Shown here piece by piece: positions 1 to 6,280 of a DNA stretch of 11,639 bases. The notes under the pieces were generated by a model. That model worked only from the letters and a program-made list of their open reading frames with translations. It ran no database searches and was not told the DNA's origin. The position numbers and the translations under genes are program-made. How positions within the stretch are numbered: the first letter of the stretch is position 1; each line of letters begins with the position of its first letter. The DNA comes from Euryarchaeota archaeon UBA346 (GTDB lineage Archaea; Thermoplasmatota; E2; DHVEG-1), in the NCBI GenBank assembly GCA_002496355.1, contig DAJP01000099.1, positions 1,548 through 13,186 of the forward strand, in the 5' to 3' direction.

Positions 1-99
1 GAGGAATAAAAAAAGAAATGAAAGAAGAAGGGATACTATGCCACCTAGTACTATCTTATTTTTGAACAGACTGCTGAGTGTACTGGAAGGCATATTCAT
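1..99 (-). CDS. pstC: Probable phosphate ABC transporter permease PstC, N-terminal fragment
   Basis: Reading the minus strand from the ATG at 99-97, the frame stays open for 33 codons to the window edge. It begins MNMPSSTLSSLFKNK, followed at once by a hydrophobic stretch rich in Leu, Ile, Val and Phe (about residues 16-33). A short polar, basic head followed by a first membrane helix is what an ABC permease subunit shows. It lies 54 nt downstream of pstS on the same strand, where pstC normally sits in a pstSCAB operon. A second in-frame ATG at 93-91 has an AGGATGA site just upstream and could be the true start. The fragment is too short to identify by sequence. The PstC call rests on position plus the membrane segment; PstA or another membrane protein is possible. 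Confidence 0.5.
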   Translation of the reverse strand, partial: MNMPSSTLSSLFKNKIVLGGIVSLLLSFLFLFL

Positions 100-129
100 C
101 CTATGTTATTTTTTATTTTCAAGGAGAAT

Positions 130-152
130 GCAGATACTCGGCTTTGTTCTGC
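130..152 (-). other. Weak hairpin between pstS and the probable pstC
   Basis: Arms GCAGA (130-134) and TCTGC (148-152) are complementary across a 13-nt loop in the short gap after the pstS stop codon. Such a hairpin could help the binding-protein part of the message outlast the permease part. The stem is only 5 bp and no T-run follows, so it may be chance. Confidence 0.2.
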
Positions 153-153
153 G

Positions 154-1140
154 CTATTCTTCCTCGAGTATTTGGAGCTGATCATCTAGGATATCAATAG
201 GTACAGCGCCGTATCCATTAGCAAAGGTGTATTGTTGTCCGTCGGTGAGGATCCATTGGACGAAATCTTTGGTAGCCCCGGTAAAGTTGTTCAGTGTGAC
301 GAGATAAACCAGTCGTGATGGCGGGGAGGGTAAGGTGTTATTGAGTTCTGCATTGACAACATCATCTCTGCTTTCATAAAAGCTCTCATCAGGGTCTATC
401 GTCCTGTTTTCATTGAGGTCGAGGGGGACGACCGTTATTCCTTCTTTTGGTGCTTTTGTGCTATTAGAGTAGATATAATTGACATTGCTGTAGCCGATTC
501 CAAGTGGGTCGCCTGCGATGGATTTTGACATCGAGTCATCTCCTTTTACTTTTGTGATTTGTTCAATGGTTGGAATATCATCTTGGGTGTAGTCCCCGAG
601 GTATTTTACCCAGGCTTCCGCTGCACCGCAAGGATCAGACCGCGAGTAGACCTTGATAGGGTCAGTGTTGTTCGCATCTCCGACGAGTTGTCCCCAGGTC
701 GATATGGAGTAGTTGATGAAGATTTCTCGTAATTGTTGTTTTGTGAGGCCTTTTTCTAAAATGGTATTTAACACGGGGTTCTCTGTGTTTATAGTCGCTA
801 GGACCGCATCCTCGACGACAGCAACAGCAACGATACCTTGGTTTGCTTCAGCAGTGGTGACATCTCTTGATACCATCCCGAGGTTTACTGAACCAGCGAG
901 GGCGTCTGCCATTCCTTTTCCTGCGCCGCCGGAGCTGACATCGATGTTGATATCTGGATGGAGCGAGTGATATTGTTGCGCCCAGACCACCATCATCGGA
1001 TAAAGAGAGTATGCTCCAGATACTTTTATGGTGGTATTTTCTTGTTGATTGGTGCATCCTGACAGGCCCACAATTCCAACTATGGTAATGAGAAGGATTG
1101 CGGTGATTACTTTTATTTTCTTTTGTGTTTTTTCTTTCAT
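154..1140 (-). CDS. pstS: PstS-family phosphate-binding lipoprotein of an ABC transporter
   Basis: This is the extracytoplasmic binding protein that would deliver phosphate, or a related oxyanion, to a Pst-type ABC importer. The 328-residue product has a basic start, a hydrophobic segment (about residues 9-27) and a lipobox LSGC with Cys29, so it should be a lipid-anchored protein on the outer face of the membrane. A PstS-like periplasmic-binding fold follows. Ligand-loop landmarks are SGAYSLYP (41-48), SSGGAGKG (69-76), SRD (91-93) and SRSDPCGAAEAW (166-177). The last corresponds to the RxDxSGT loop of E. coli PstS but has Cys and Ala where Ser and Thr usually contact phosphate. The start is supported by an AGGAG site at 1151-1155. 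It is first in a minus-strand unit with the probable pstC behind it. Family membership is clear; the exact ligand is inferred. Confidence 0.85.
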   Translation of the reverse strand: MKEKTQKKIKVITAILLITIVGIVGLSGCTNQQENTTIKVSGAYSLYPMMVVWAQQYHSLHPDINIDVSSGGAGKGMADALAGSVNLGMVSRDVTTAEANQGIVAVAVVEDAVLATINTENPVLNTILEKGLTKQQLREIFINYSISTWGQLVGDANNTDPIKVYSRSDPCGAAEAWVKYLGDYTQDDIPTIEQITKVKGDDSMSKSIAGDPLGIGYSNVNYIYSNSTKAPKEGITVVPLDLNENRTIDPDESFYESRDDVVNAELNNTLPSPPSRLVYLVTLNNFTGATKDFVQWILTDGQQYTFANGYGAVPIDILDDQLQILEEE

Positions 1141-1227
1141 TTTTCAACGTCTCCTTTTTTTCTGAAACCGTTGCATTGACCTATGATAACAAGCAACTTA
1201 TCAGCAATAATATTATACGTTAGCCCC

Positions 1228-1236
1228 TATTTATAA
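1228..1236 (-). promoter_or_regulatory. Candidate TATA box (box A) for pstS
   Basis: On the minus strand this reads TTATAAATA, a good match to the archaeal box A. It would place transcription start near 1205-1210 and give pstS a leader of about 65-70 nt. A second AT-rich run at 1207-1219 could serve instead. The inverted repeats at 1240-1271 lie directly upstream, over the expected BRE position. Confidence 0.5.
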
Positions 1237-1239
1237 TTA

Positions 1240-1254
1240 TTGGTAAACTACCAA
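1240..1254. repeat. Inverted repeat TTGGTA-AAC-TACCAA, candidate operator
   Basis: Perfect 6-bp arms (1240-1245 and 1249-1254) are separated by 3 bp. It sits a few bases upstream of the proposed pstS TATA element, where a dimeric regulator could block or recruit TFB/TBP. Regulation by phosphate is an inference from the gene controlled. Confidence 0.45.
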
Positions 1255-1255
1255 C

Positions 1256-1271
1256 ATTACACCAATGTAAT
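1256..1271. repeat. Second inverted repeat ATTACA-CCAA-TGTAAT, candidate operator
   Basis: Perfect 6-bp arms (1256-1261 and 1266-1271) flank CCAA, starting 1 bp after the previous inverted repeat. The two repeats share CCAA elements, so the pair may form one composite regulator site upstream of the pstS promoter. Confidence 0.4.
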
Positions 1272-1315
1272 AAGCTAAGCGGCGATGAACATCCCTGCCT
1301 GAAAAACGCATAATA

Positions 1316-1329
1316 TACTATGTATAGTA
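1316..1329. repeat. 14-bp palindrome TACTAT-GT-ATAGTA in the divergent control region
   Basis: Perfect 6-bp arms surround a 2-bp centre. The site overlaps an AT-rich TAATATACT run (1311-1319) that resembles a TATA box. It lies about 50 bp upstream of the ribosomal-operon TATA box and about 80 bp upstream of the pstS one, so it could serve either promoter. AT-rich palindromes also arise by chance. Confidence 0.35.
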
Positions 1330-1380
1330 CCTACCGGCTCTTACAACCATATCTTGAAACAATCATCCACCGCAACAACA

Positions 1381-1388
1381 TTTATATA
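1381..1388 (+). promoter_or_regulatory. TATA box of the ribosomal-protein operon
   Basis: TTTATATA matches the archaeal box A consensus, with an A-rich CAACAACA upstream in the BRE position. Start of transcription is expected about 25 nt downstream, near 1408-1414, leaving an untranslated leader of about 150 nt before rpl3. It is the best promoter match upstream of the operon. Confidence 0.65.
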
Positions 1389-1411
1389 CCAATTCTTTTA
1401 TGCCTTACTTC

Positions 1412-1559
1412 CTTGTCTCCACCAGACATGATCGGGCAATTCTCTTAGAATCCCGGTAAGAAACAACCTCAATGATTTTTGGTTGTTTCGGAAATGTCAC
1501 GGTTCTGACACAACAACAATACGATCTAATACAGACTAGATAAAAACAGAGGATATATT
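1412..1559 (+). promoter_or_regulatory. Structured 5' leader of the ribosomal-protein mRNA
   Basis: The predicted leader contains consecutive self-complementary segments. TGTCT/AGACA is at 1414-1428. ATCGGG-CA-ATTCT with loop CTT and AGAAT-CCCGGT is at 1431-1457 (11 pairs including one G-U, 2-nt bulge). GAAACAACC/GGTTGTTTC is at 1460-1489 (9 perfect pairs, 12-nt loop). TGTCA/TGACA is at 1495-1510, and ATCTA/TAGAT at 1524-1541. The second and third are strong and almost touch. The Shine-Dalgarno sequence GAGGA (1549-1553) follows in unpaired A-rich sequence. Bacterial S10 operons are controlled by L4 binding to the leader. A comparable role here for an operon protein is inference only. Confidence 0.55.
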
Positions 1560-2552
1560 ATGGCAAATATCCACAAACCAAAACGAGGGTCACATGGCTA
1601 TTGGCCACGGAAACGAGCAAAAACAGAAACACCCCACATTAAAAGTTGGGCAGAAGGGAACGACAAACCAAAGATACAAGGATTCTTTGGATACAAAGCC
1701 GGAATGACCCATGCATTCATCGTCGATTACCGACCGACCTCGACAACATCAGGCAGAGAAGTCAAAATGGCTGTCACCGTTGTCGAAACACCACCAATGA
1801 AAGTCGCAGCGGTACGAACATACCAAAGAACAGCCTACGGATTACAATGCGTAGGTGAAATCTGGGCAGAAAAACTCGATTCCGAATTAGCACGCAGAAT
1901 ACCACTTGTGAAAAATCAGAAAGAGAAAAACTGGGACCTGACCAAAGATGCCGATGAAATCCGAGTAATTCTCTACACACAACCAAAACTTGTCACCGGG
2001 ACGACCAAGAAAGCACCAGAGATCAGCGAGGTAAAAATTGGCGGGGGAACCATTGAAGAACAAATCAAATACGCAAAAGAAATCCTTGGAAAAGACCTTA
2101 AGATAAACGACGTTATGAAAGAAGGAGACATGCTCGATACCATCGCTATCACCAAAGGAAAAGGATGGCAAGGTACCATCAAAAGACATCACGTTAAACT
2201 CTTATTACATAAAAACTCAAAACACCGACGGATGATCGGAACCGCTGGTTCCTGGCACCCCAGCTGGGTGCAAGCAACAGTCCCGCAAGCAGGACAAATG
2301 GGATACCATCAGCGCACAGAATATAACAAACGTGTCTTAAAAATCGGAGAAAAGGGCGAGGAGATAACTCCTGCAGGTGGATTCCCGAACTACGGTGTGA
2401 TACGGAACTCCTACGTTTTAATCCATGGCTCCATCCCCGGACCGACCAAACGTCTCATTGCAATGCGAGATGCAGTCCGGTATCAACGCGGTGTAAAATT
2501 CCAAAAAGCCGAAATCACCTATGTATCCACAACCAGTAAACAGGGGGCCTAA
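1560..2552 (+). CDS. rpl3: 50S ribosomal protein uL3
   Basis: Protein L3 of the large subunit binds 23S rRNA early in assembly and sends a loop toward the peptidyl-transferase centre. The 330-residue product has the archaeal-type head (HKPKRGSHGYWPRKRA, from residue 5), the GFFGYKAGMTHAF segment (41-53), GWQGTIKRHH (202-211) and the conserved core GTAGSWHPSWVQA (227-239), followed by PQAGQMGYHQRTEYNKRV. The length is typical of archaea. The ATG is preceded by GAGGA with 6 nt spacing. It is the first gene behind the TATA box and leader, and rpl4 follows after 2 nt. The many archaeal clusters that place an RNA methyltransferase gene before rpl3 differ from this one, where a divergent pst operon occupies that side. 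Confidence 0.97.
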   Translation: MANIHKPKRGSHGYWPRKRAKTETPHIKSWAEGNDKPKIQGFFGYKAGMTHAFIVDYRPTSTTSGREVKMAVTVVETPPMKVAAVRTYQRTAYGLQCVGEIWAEKLDSELARRIPLVKNQKEKNWDLTKDADEIRVILYTQPKLVTGTTKKAPEISEVKIGGGTIEEQIKYAKEILGKDLKINDVMKEGDMLDTIAITKGKGWQGTIKRHHVKLLLHKNSKHRRMIGTAGSWHPSWVQATVPQAGQMGYHQRTEYNKRVLKIGEKGEEITPAGGFPNYGVIRNSYVLIHGSIPGPTKRLIAMRDAVRYQRGVKFQKAEITYVSTTSKQGA

Positions 2553-2554
2553 AG

Positions 2555-3316
2555 ATGACAAAAGTGAACCTCTACGCGTTAGACGGAACCGTAAAAGAAA
2601 AAATCGATTTACCAAAGGTTTTTGAGACTCCCTACCGTCCTGATATCATTAAAAAATCCTTCGAAGTGATCCACTCAAACCAACGACAACCATACGGGTC
2701 CGATCCCTTAGCAGGGACAAGACATGCGGTTGCATCTGTAGGAAAAGGCAGAGGTATGTCTCGAGTACCGCGCTTGACACAAGGACAAGCAGCAGCACTC
2801 GCTCCAAACGTCGTCAGCGGAAGACGAGCCCATCCCCCAAAAGTCGAACGGGATTGGAAAGAAAAAATGAATAAAAAAGAAAATAAGCTTGCTCGAAACT
2901 CAGCTCTTGCAGCAACCGCTACCAAAGAGATTGTTTCAAAAAGAGGACATCGTTTTGACGAAAAAGTAACCTTACCAATTATCATCGAAGATGACTTTGA
3001 AAATATTAAAAAGACAAAAGGAGTCATCGAAGTATTAGAGAAAATCGGTATCGGCGCAGACATTCTGCGATCAGCAAACGGAAAGCATGTGCGTGCCGGC
3101 AAAGGAAAAATGCGAGGACGACGGTATCGAATCCCAAAATCCATACTCATCGTGTCATTAAAAGAAGGACTACAGAAAAGCTCTGAGAATCTCAGCGGTG
3201 TCGATATTACAAAACCACAACACCTTAACATCGAGTTGCTTGCACCCGGTGGGATCGCAGGGAGACTGACAGTCTTTACGAAATCAGCGTTGACTAAATT
3301 AGGGGGGGCTAAATAA
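2555..3316 (+). CDS. rpl4: 50S ribosomal protein uL4
   Basis: L4 binds 23S rRNA domain I and lines the nascent-peptide exit tunnel. The 253-residue product starts MTKVNLYALDG. The Gly/Arg-rich extended loop that reaches the tunnel (about residues 44-97) contains GKGRGMSRVPRLTQGQAA and SGRRAHPP. The globular domain resumes with RNSALAATATKEIVSKRGH, and the carboxyl end has the usual LNIELLAPGGIAGRLTVFT. It starts 2 nt after the rpl3 stop and its stop overlaps the rpl23 start by 1 nt, so it is probably translationally coupled. Bacterial L4 represses its own S10 operon; whether the archaeal protein acts on the leader at 1412-1559 is unknown. Confidence 0.96.
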   Translation: MTKVNLYALDGTVKEKIDLPKVFETPYRPDIIKKSFEVIHSNQRQPYGSDPLAGTRHAVASVGKGRGMSRVPRLTQGQAAALAPNVVSGRRAHPPKVERDWKEKMNKKENKLARNSALAATATKEIVSKRGHRFDEKVTLPIIIEDDFENIKKTKGVIEVLEKIGIGADILRSANGKHVRAGKGKMRGRRYRIPKSILIVSLKEGLQKSSENLSGVDITKPQHLNIELLAPGGIAGRLTVFTKSALTKLGGAK

Positions 3317-3579
3317 TGACCATGGATCCCTATTCAATCGTTCTCTATCCATTTGTGACAGAAAAATCAATGAGTCATATGGAAAAAAATAATGCGTTAG
3401 AGTTTGTGGTAAAAAGAACCGCGAACAAAGCGCTGATAAAAAAAGCAGTTGAAAAAATGTTCTCCGTGAAAGTCAAATCAGTAAACACGCGGATAACAGG
3501 AAATGGAAAACACGCAACAGTCGTCTTCATGCCAGAGTACAAGGCAGAGGACCTTGGGATGCGCATAGGAGTCTTCTAA
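3316..3579 (+). CDS. rpl23: 50S ribosomal protein uL23
   Basis: L23 sits at the exit of the peptide tunnel and is the docking site for signal recognition particle and other nascent-chain factors. The 87-residue product shows the family head YSIVLYPFVTEKSM, then NALEFVVKRTANKALIKKAVEKMFSVKV and the carboxyl strand segment with KHATVVFMPEYKAEDLG. This is the compact size usual for archaea. The ATG at 3316 overlaps the rpl4 stop and follows a run of seven G residues (3302-3308) with good spacing. An in-frame ATG at 3322 would shorten it by two residues. The gene is unremarkable. Confidence 0.95.
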   Translation: MTMDPYSIVLYPFVTEKSMSHMEKNNALEFVVKRTANKALIKKAVEKMFSVKVKSVNTRITGNGKHATVVFMPEYKAEDLGMRIGVF

Positions 3580-3590
3580 AGGGGTGAATC

Positions 3591-4298
3591 ATGGGGAAAA
3601 ACCTTATCCAACAACGACGAGGACGGGTTCGCGGCCGATACAACGTCCCGTCACACAAATATCGTGGAAATATCCAATACACAAACGAAAGAAACACAAA
3701 AGGTACAGTGGAAAACCTCATTCATGACCCAGGACGAAGTGCTCCTGTTGCTGAAGTCAGAATGCAGGATAACAAAAAAATCCTAATGATAGCAACAGAA
3801 GGGAGCTCTGTTGGTCATGAAGTGAAATTCACCGCAAGCAAAGCAGACTGTGAACTTGGGAACATCATGCCAATTGGGAATGTCCCAGATGGGTACCCGA
3901 TTTACAATATTGAAATCAAACCAGGCGACGGGGGAAAAATGGTTCGAGCTGGCGGGAGTGGGGCGTATGTCATCTCCCATGACGCACAAAAAACAATCAT
4001 TAAACTGCCGTCGGGTCAATTCAAAACATTAGATTCATTATGTCGAGCTACTGTTGGCGTCGCCGCTGGTGGCGGACGACAGGATAAACCGTTTATGAAA
4101 GCAGGAAAAAAATGGCATGCGTCCCGTGGGAAAGGGAGAAACTACCCCGTGGTACGTGGTGTTGCCATGAACCCGGTGGATCATCCTCATGGGGGTGGAA
4201 GCCACCAACATGTTGGAAAACCAAGTTGTGTCCCACGTGGTGCACCACCTGGTAGAAAAGTTGGGAATATCGCTGCTCGAAGAACTGGAAGAAGGTAA
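3591..4298 (+). CDS. rpl2: 50S ribosomal protein uL2
   Basis: L2 binds 23S rRNA domain IV, is needed for subunit association and lies close to the peptidyl-transferase centre. The 235-residue product contains the archaeal amino end (GKNLIQQRRGRVRGRY), the SH3-like RNA-binding core, and the diagnostic MNPVDHPHGGG (193-203) with the conserved histidines near the active centre. It ends in a basic tail, GRKVGNIAARRTGRR. Start choice is supported by GGGGTGA shortly upstream. It follows rpl23 after 11 nt, and its stop codon shares one base with an upstream ATG of rps19. Its length is normal and all family landmarks are present. Confidence 0.97.
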   Translation: MGKNLIQQRRGRVRGRYNVPSHKYRGNIQYTNERNTKGTVENLIHDPGRSAPVAEVRMQDNKKILMIATEGSSVGHEVKFTASKADCELGNIMPIGNVPDGYPIYNIEIKPGDGGKMVRAGGSGAYVISHDAQKTIIKLPSGQFKTLDSLCRATVGVAAGGGRQDKPFMKAGKKWHASRGKGRNYPVVRGVAMNPVDHPHGGGSHQHVGKPSCVPRGAPPGRKVGNIAARRTGRR

Positions 4299-4303
4299 TG
4301 ATC

Positions 4304-4759
4304 ATGGCGCAAATTAAATTTGGATCAGCCGCGAAAAGCAGACGGAAGAGAGATAGGAAAAAAGTTGAGATTCGAAAAAAGGAATTCCAATTTCATGGAA
4401 AAACCATCGAGGAGCTCCAAAAACTTACGGTCGAGGAATTACTGCCGATGCTTCCTTCAAGATCCCGTCGGACGTTAAAACGAGGGTTGTCTAAGGATGA
4501 GAATAAACTTATGGAAGACGTGAAGAAAGCGAAACAGGGTGATCTGATAAAAACACATTGTAGGAATATGATTGTCTTACCTTCTTTTGTTGGTTTTAAT
4601 ATCCTTATCCATAACGGGAAGGATTTCGAACGAGTGAGTATTCAGCCCCAGATGATCGGGCATTATCTTGGAGAGTTTGCATTAACCCGCAAGAAAGTAA
4701 GACACACAGGACCTGGAGTAGGAGCTACCAGAGGTTCTAAATTCATGCCATTGAAGTGA
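4304..4759 (+). CDS. rps19: 30S ribosomal protein uS19
   Basis: S19 belongs to the head of the small subunit, next to S13, near the A-site tRNA. The 151-residue product (from this ATG) has a basic head (KSRRKRDRKKVEIRKKEF), the archaeal segment LTVEELLPMLPSRSRRTLKRGL, the core HCRNMIVLPSFVGFNILIHNGKDFERVSIQPQ region, and the conserved end MIGHYLGEFALTRKKVRHTGPGVGATRGS. I chose 4304 over the in-frame ATG at 4298 because AAGG (4292-4295) is 8 nt away from 4304 but only 2 nt from 4298. With 4298 the protein gains two residues (Met-Ile). The gene is closely coupled to rpl2 upstream. Confidence 0.94.
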   Translation: MAQIKFGSAAKSRRKRDRKKVEIRKKEFQFHGKTIEELQKLTVEELLPMLPSRSRRTLKRGLSKDENKLMEDVKKAKQGDLIKTHCRNMIVLPSFVGFNILIHNGKDFERVSIQPQMIGHYLGEFALTRKKVRHTGPGVGATRGSKFMPLK

Positions 4760-4765
4760 TGAGCC

Positions 4766-5212
4766 ATGCCAAAATACTCAGCTGAGAAAGACTTGGAAAA
4801 AAGCGCACGAGCCTATGGATACGAACTGCATTGTTCCCAGAAAGACTCGATGAACCTTGCCCATGCATTACATGGAAAGACGGTTGAAGAAGCAAAAAAG
4901 TATCTCGGAGAGATCATTGCAATGAAACGAGCGCTCCCCGCTGTCTACCATAAGAAGAAACGATTGCATCAGAAGGGGATCGGGCCAGGAAGCTTCCCCG
5001 AGAAAGCCGCACGATATATGCTTAAGATCGTTGAAAATGCGGAGAATAACGCAGAATACAAAGGCTTTGACGTTGATAAAATGAAAATTGTGCATATCTC
5101 AGCCTATCAAGGAAGGATCATCCGAGGGATCATGCCACGAGCGCATGGCAGGGCGACTGATAAAAATGAAACGACAACCGATGTGGAAATCATTCTTGAA
5201 GAGGTAGAATAA
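4766..5212 (+). CDS. rpl22: 50S ribosomal protein uL22
   Basis: L22 binds all 23S rRNA domains, and its long beta-hairpin forms part of the exit-tunnel constriction with L4. The 148-residue product has the archaeal head KYSAEKDLEKSARAYGYEL, the helix region HGKTVEEAKKYLGEIIAMKRALP, a hairpin part with HQKGIGPGSFPEKAARYMLKIVENAENNAEYKG, and the conserved carboxyl strand IVHISAYQGRIIRGIMPRAHGRAT. The gene starts 6 nt after the rps19 stop, with a GTGATGAG site overlapping that stop. Its own stop overlaps the rps3 start by 1 nt. Normal archaeal length and features. Confidence 0.96.
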   Translation: MPKYSAEKDLEKSARAYGYELHCSQKDSMNLAHALHGKTVEEAKKYLGEIIAMKRALPAVYHKKKRLHQKGIGPGSFPEKAARYMLKIVENAENNAEYKGFDVDKMKIVHISAYQGRIIRGIMPRAHGRATDKNETTTDVEIILEEVE

Positions 5213-6093
5213 TGGCGAATGAACGCAAGTTTATCAGAGAGAACGCCAAGCGATCATTGATAAAAAAGTTCCTGGTAAAAGAAATCGAAGGAGCCGGTTT
5301 TGGTGGGATGAGTATCCAGCGAACCCCGATTGGAACCAGAGTGAACATCCTTGTCGAACGACCAGGTATGGTCATTGGAAAAAGCGGCTCAAAAATCAAA
5401 GAACTGACGGATTCCATTCGAACCAAGTTTAATGTCGATAACCCTCAAATTGAAATACAAGAGGCAGGGTCAAATGCATCCCTGAACGCCCAGATCATGG
5501 CAGAGAAACTTGCGGAAGCACTCGAAAGAGGATGGCATTTCAGACGGGCGGGACATTCCACGGTCCGACGGATTATGCAATCTGGTGCAAAAGGGTGCCA
5601 AGTGATCCTCGCAGGGAAATTGACGGGGGAAAGACACCGCACAGAGAAGTTCACGGAAGGGCATGTGAAATATTGTGGTGAAACTGCGAAAGAAGTCATG
5701 GATATCGGATTAGCAACCGCGAAATTAAAACCCGGGGTTCTTGGGGTAAAGGTAAGAATCATGAGACCGGATGCAAAACTCCCTGATGAAATTACTTACA
5801 AACTTGCTGTTAAGGAGGAAGTAAAACCAGAAATAAAAATCGAAGCAAAACCGGTAGAACTGAAACTGGAGAAAAAAACCGATATCTCAAATATAACAAA
5901 GATCCCTGGAATAGGCCCATCGGTGTTGAAAAAACTGGATAAAGCAAAGATTACCTCCCTTGAAGAGCTCTATGCTATGAATCTTGATGATCTCATTGCG
6001 ATCGATGGCATTGGCAATAAAACCGCTGAACTCATCGTAAAAAACATTAAAAAATTATTGGAAGAGGGTACTGAAAATGGCTCTCAAAGTTAA
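5212..6093 (+). CDS. rps3: 30S ribosomal protein uS3 with a C-terminal helix-hairpin-helix extension
   Basis: S3 lines the mRNA entry channel of the small subunit. Residues 1-195 are canonical: a KH domain with RPGMVIGKSGSKI (50-62, containing the GxxG loop) and a second S3 domain with HFRRAGHSTVRRIMQSGAKGCQV and LTGERHRTEKFTEG. After a charged linker (about 198-222) comes an extra domain at 226-284 with two GIG hairpins: ITKIPGIGPSVLKKL and LIAIDGIGNKTAELIVKNI. This is a tandem HhH nucleic-acid-binding motif and takes the protein to 293 residues; I expect roughly 200-235 for a core archaeal S3. The open frame shows no sign of frameshift or assembly artefact. The start follows a GAGGT site; the stop lies inside rpl29 (17-nt overlap). 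S3 identity is certain, the role of the extension unknown. Confidence 0.96.
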   Translation: MANERKFIRENAKRSLIKKFLVKEIEGAGFGGMSIQRTPIGTRVNILVERPGMVIGKSGSKIKELTDSIRTKFNVDNPQIEIQEAGSNASLNAQIMAEKLAEALERGWHFRRAGHSTVRRIMQSGAKGCQVILAGKLTGERHRTEKFTEGHVKYCGETAKEVMDIGLATAKLKPGVLGVKVRIMRPDAKLPDEITYKLAVKEEVKPEIKIEAKPVELKLEKKTDISNITKIPGIGPSVLKKLDKAKITSLEELYAMNLDDLIAIDGIGNKTAELIVKNIKKLLEEGTENGSQS

Positions 6094-6280
6094 AGAAATC
6101 AGACAGATGAATCCTGAAGAAAAGAGTGAAAAACTCAAAGAATTGAAAGAAGAACTTATGCATGAACGTGGAATATCTGCCATGGGGGGATCATCACCAT
6201 CTCCCGGAAAAATACGGCAGTTACGACAGTCCATTGCAAGGATTCTTACGATCATGCAGGAGGAAGGAGAACACAAATGA
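6077..6280 (+). CDS. rpl29: 50S ribosomal protein uL29
   Basis: L29 is a small two-helix hairpin protein beside L23 at the tunnel exit. The 67-residue product begins MALKVKEIRQMNPEEKSEKLKEL and has the second helix IRQLRQSIARILTIMQEEG, with the archaeal Gly/Ser turn MGGSSPSPGK between them, so both helices are complete. It starts 17 nt before the end of rps3, behind GAGGGT (6063-6068), which lies inside the last HhH codons of rps3. Its stop overlaps the aIF1 start in an ATGA junction. Translation is probably coupled on both sides. Confidence 0.93.
   Translation: MALKVKEIRQMNPEEKSEKLKELKEELMHERGISAMGGSSPSPGKIRQLRQSIARILTIMQEEGEHK

Noticed and set aside
1..9. GAG GAA TAA as the last codons of a plus-strand gene
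   Set aside because: Two codons are not evidence, and the minus-strand permease frame explains the stretch better.
8..14. Run of seven A (seven T on the minus strand) as a terminator for pstS
   Set aside because: It falls inside the Phe/Leu codons of the open membrane-helix frame behind pstS, so coding explains it.
1141..1559. A small gene, tRNA or CRISPR array in the divergent gap
   Set aside because: No open frame with a start signal, no cloverleaf and no spaced direct repeats; promoter, operator-like and leader elements account for the interesting parts.
2632..3231. 199-codon minus-strand frame opposite rpl4
   Set aside because: Composition follows from rpl4 codons read backwards; rpl4 is complete and certain.
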